The translations under genes were made by a program, and so were the position numbers. From positions 1-33,224 of the forward strand of contig JANXSF010000005.1 of assembly GCA_025352795.1 (NCBI GenBank): DNA of 33,224 bases, written 5' to 3'. Shown here piece after piece: positions 32,930 to 33,224 of the stretch. Origin of the DNA: Acidobacteriota bacterium (lineage in GTDB: Bacteria > Acidobacteriota > Terriglobia > Bryobacterales > Bryobacteraceae). The notes below the pieces were generated by a model that made no database searches, had not been told where the DNA came from, and was given only the letters and a program-made list of their open reading frames with translations. How positions within the stretch are numbered: position 1 is the stretch's first letter; every line of letters starts with the position of its first letter.

Positions 32930-33101
32930 TTGGTTTGTGGGCGTGCATCCACAATGAATTCTTCGCCGCCAACATGCACAACAAGAATACGCAAACCGAT
33001 TATGGTCAAACTGACGGCAATTTTCGACAACAATGTGAAACTAGTTTGGTATTCGTTTTCGTCGGCACATTGATGTGCTAGTAACTGTCGTGGCAATATG
33101 A
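32930..33101 (+). other. non-coding spacer between brnA and the insertion sequence
   Basis: No convincing gene is seen. A 39-codon plus-strand frame (32954-33073) and a 73-codon minus-strand frame (33096-32875) lack ribosome-binding sites and recognisable features. This may be relic DNA next to the insertion site. Confidence 0.4.
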
Positions 33102-33224
33102 GAATGTCCTATTTGAGCAAAGTAGAAATGTCCTATTGACTGGATTGATCCTGGAGATTGGAAATCCAAGGAACGCTACTGATGACGCAAACCGATCGAG
33201 ACCGATTGGTGGCCCTGAAAAAGG
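33102..33224 (+). mobile_element. left end of an insertion sequence (truncated by window)
   Basis: AATGTCCTATT occurs at 33103-33113 and 33127-33137, a 24-bp-spaced direct repeat of the kind found as transposase-binding sites at IS ends. A transposase-like start follows at 33182. The outer boundary is uncertain and the right end lies beyond the window, so no terminal repeat or target duplication can be checked. Confidence 0.55.
33182..33224 (+). CDS. start of a transposase gene (ISNCY-type), cut by window edge
   Basis: ATG 33182 opens a frame reading MTQTDRDRLVALKK to the edge, with AAGGAA about 10 bases upstream. This opening resembles ISNCY-family transposases, which begin with a similar RDRLVxLKK helix before an HTH domain. 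Only 14 codons are visible, so the family call is tentative. Confidence 0.5.
   Translation, partial: MTQTDRDRLVALKK

Noticed and set aside
32875-33096. Minus-strand 73-codon frame at the brnA 3' end
   Set aside because: Starts at TTG without a ribosome-binding site, overlaps brnA and has no recognisable domain.
1-33224. tRNA, rRNA or CRISPR arrays anywhere in the window
   Set aside because: No cloverleaf-like, rRNA-like or regularly spaced direct-repeat structure was recognised by eye; a dedicated search was not possible.

Overview
The window looks like a chromosomal segment of an Acidobacteriota bacterium, most likely of the Solibacter/Bryobacter type. This is inferred from two lineage-enriched protein families (a VWFA-related acidobacterial secreted protein and a tandemly doubled TIGR03435-type 'soil' protein), from many small secreted proteins of unknown role, and from a dispersed palindromic repeat. 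Gene density is high, four-base start/stop overlaps are frequent, and most of the content is housekeeping.

Layout. 1-2047 (minus): larE, a secreted protein built from about eight 32-residue DxNGN repeats, and the start of a membrane protein. 2101-3540 (plus): a STAS-domain protein, a CPTC redoxin and a stand-alone nuoI. 3541-3948: no convincing gene, plus palindromic repeat copy 1. 3949-5073: a Tat-exported DUF362 protein. 5123-7970: the classic cdaA-cdaR-glmM operon, which links cyclic-di-AMP to cell-wall precursor synthesis. It is followed by a secreted DUF1080 protein.

8596-12278 (minus): nfeD-like, SPOR-domain, lipA and lnt genes, mostly overlapping or 2 bp apart. 12307-12488: a nested inverted-repeat element holding palindrome copy 2. 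12509-15283 (minus): dciA-gatC-gatA-sodA. 15347-18187 (plus): a Tat-exported propeller-like protein and oligopeptidase B. 18156-24899 (minus): a GNAT acetyltransferase, palindrome copy 3, then lon, clpB and a TPR/zinc-ribbon/receiver protein, of which lon and clpB form a proteostasis block.

25047-32312: an unknown secreted protein, a glycine-rich RRM protein followed by a perfect 13-bp hairpin, a tiny basic protein, a multi-pass acyltransferase (HGSNAT/NagX type), the VWFA-like protein with a degenerate metal site, a GT39/ArnT-like glycosyltransferase, a divergent secreted HIT-like protein and the doubled TIGR03435-type protein. 32313-33224 is accessory DNA: a brnT toxin pseudogene with one stop and two frameshifts, an apparently intact brnA antitoxin with a palindromic operator candidate, and the left end of an insertion sequence running off the window.

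No rRNA, tRNA, CRISPR array or prophage was recognised. The least explained items are the 32-residue-repeat secreted protein next to larE, the palindromic repeat family with its composite copy, the decayed BrnT/BrnA locus, and the TPR-zinc-ribbon-receiver protein. No complete, clearly new multi-gene system is evident.
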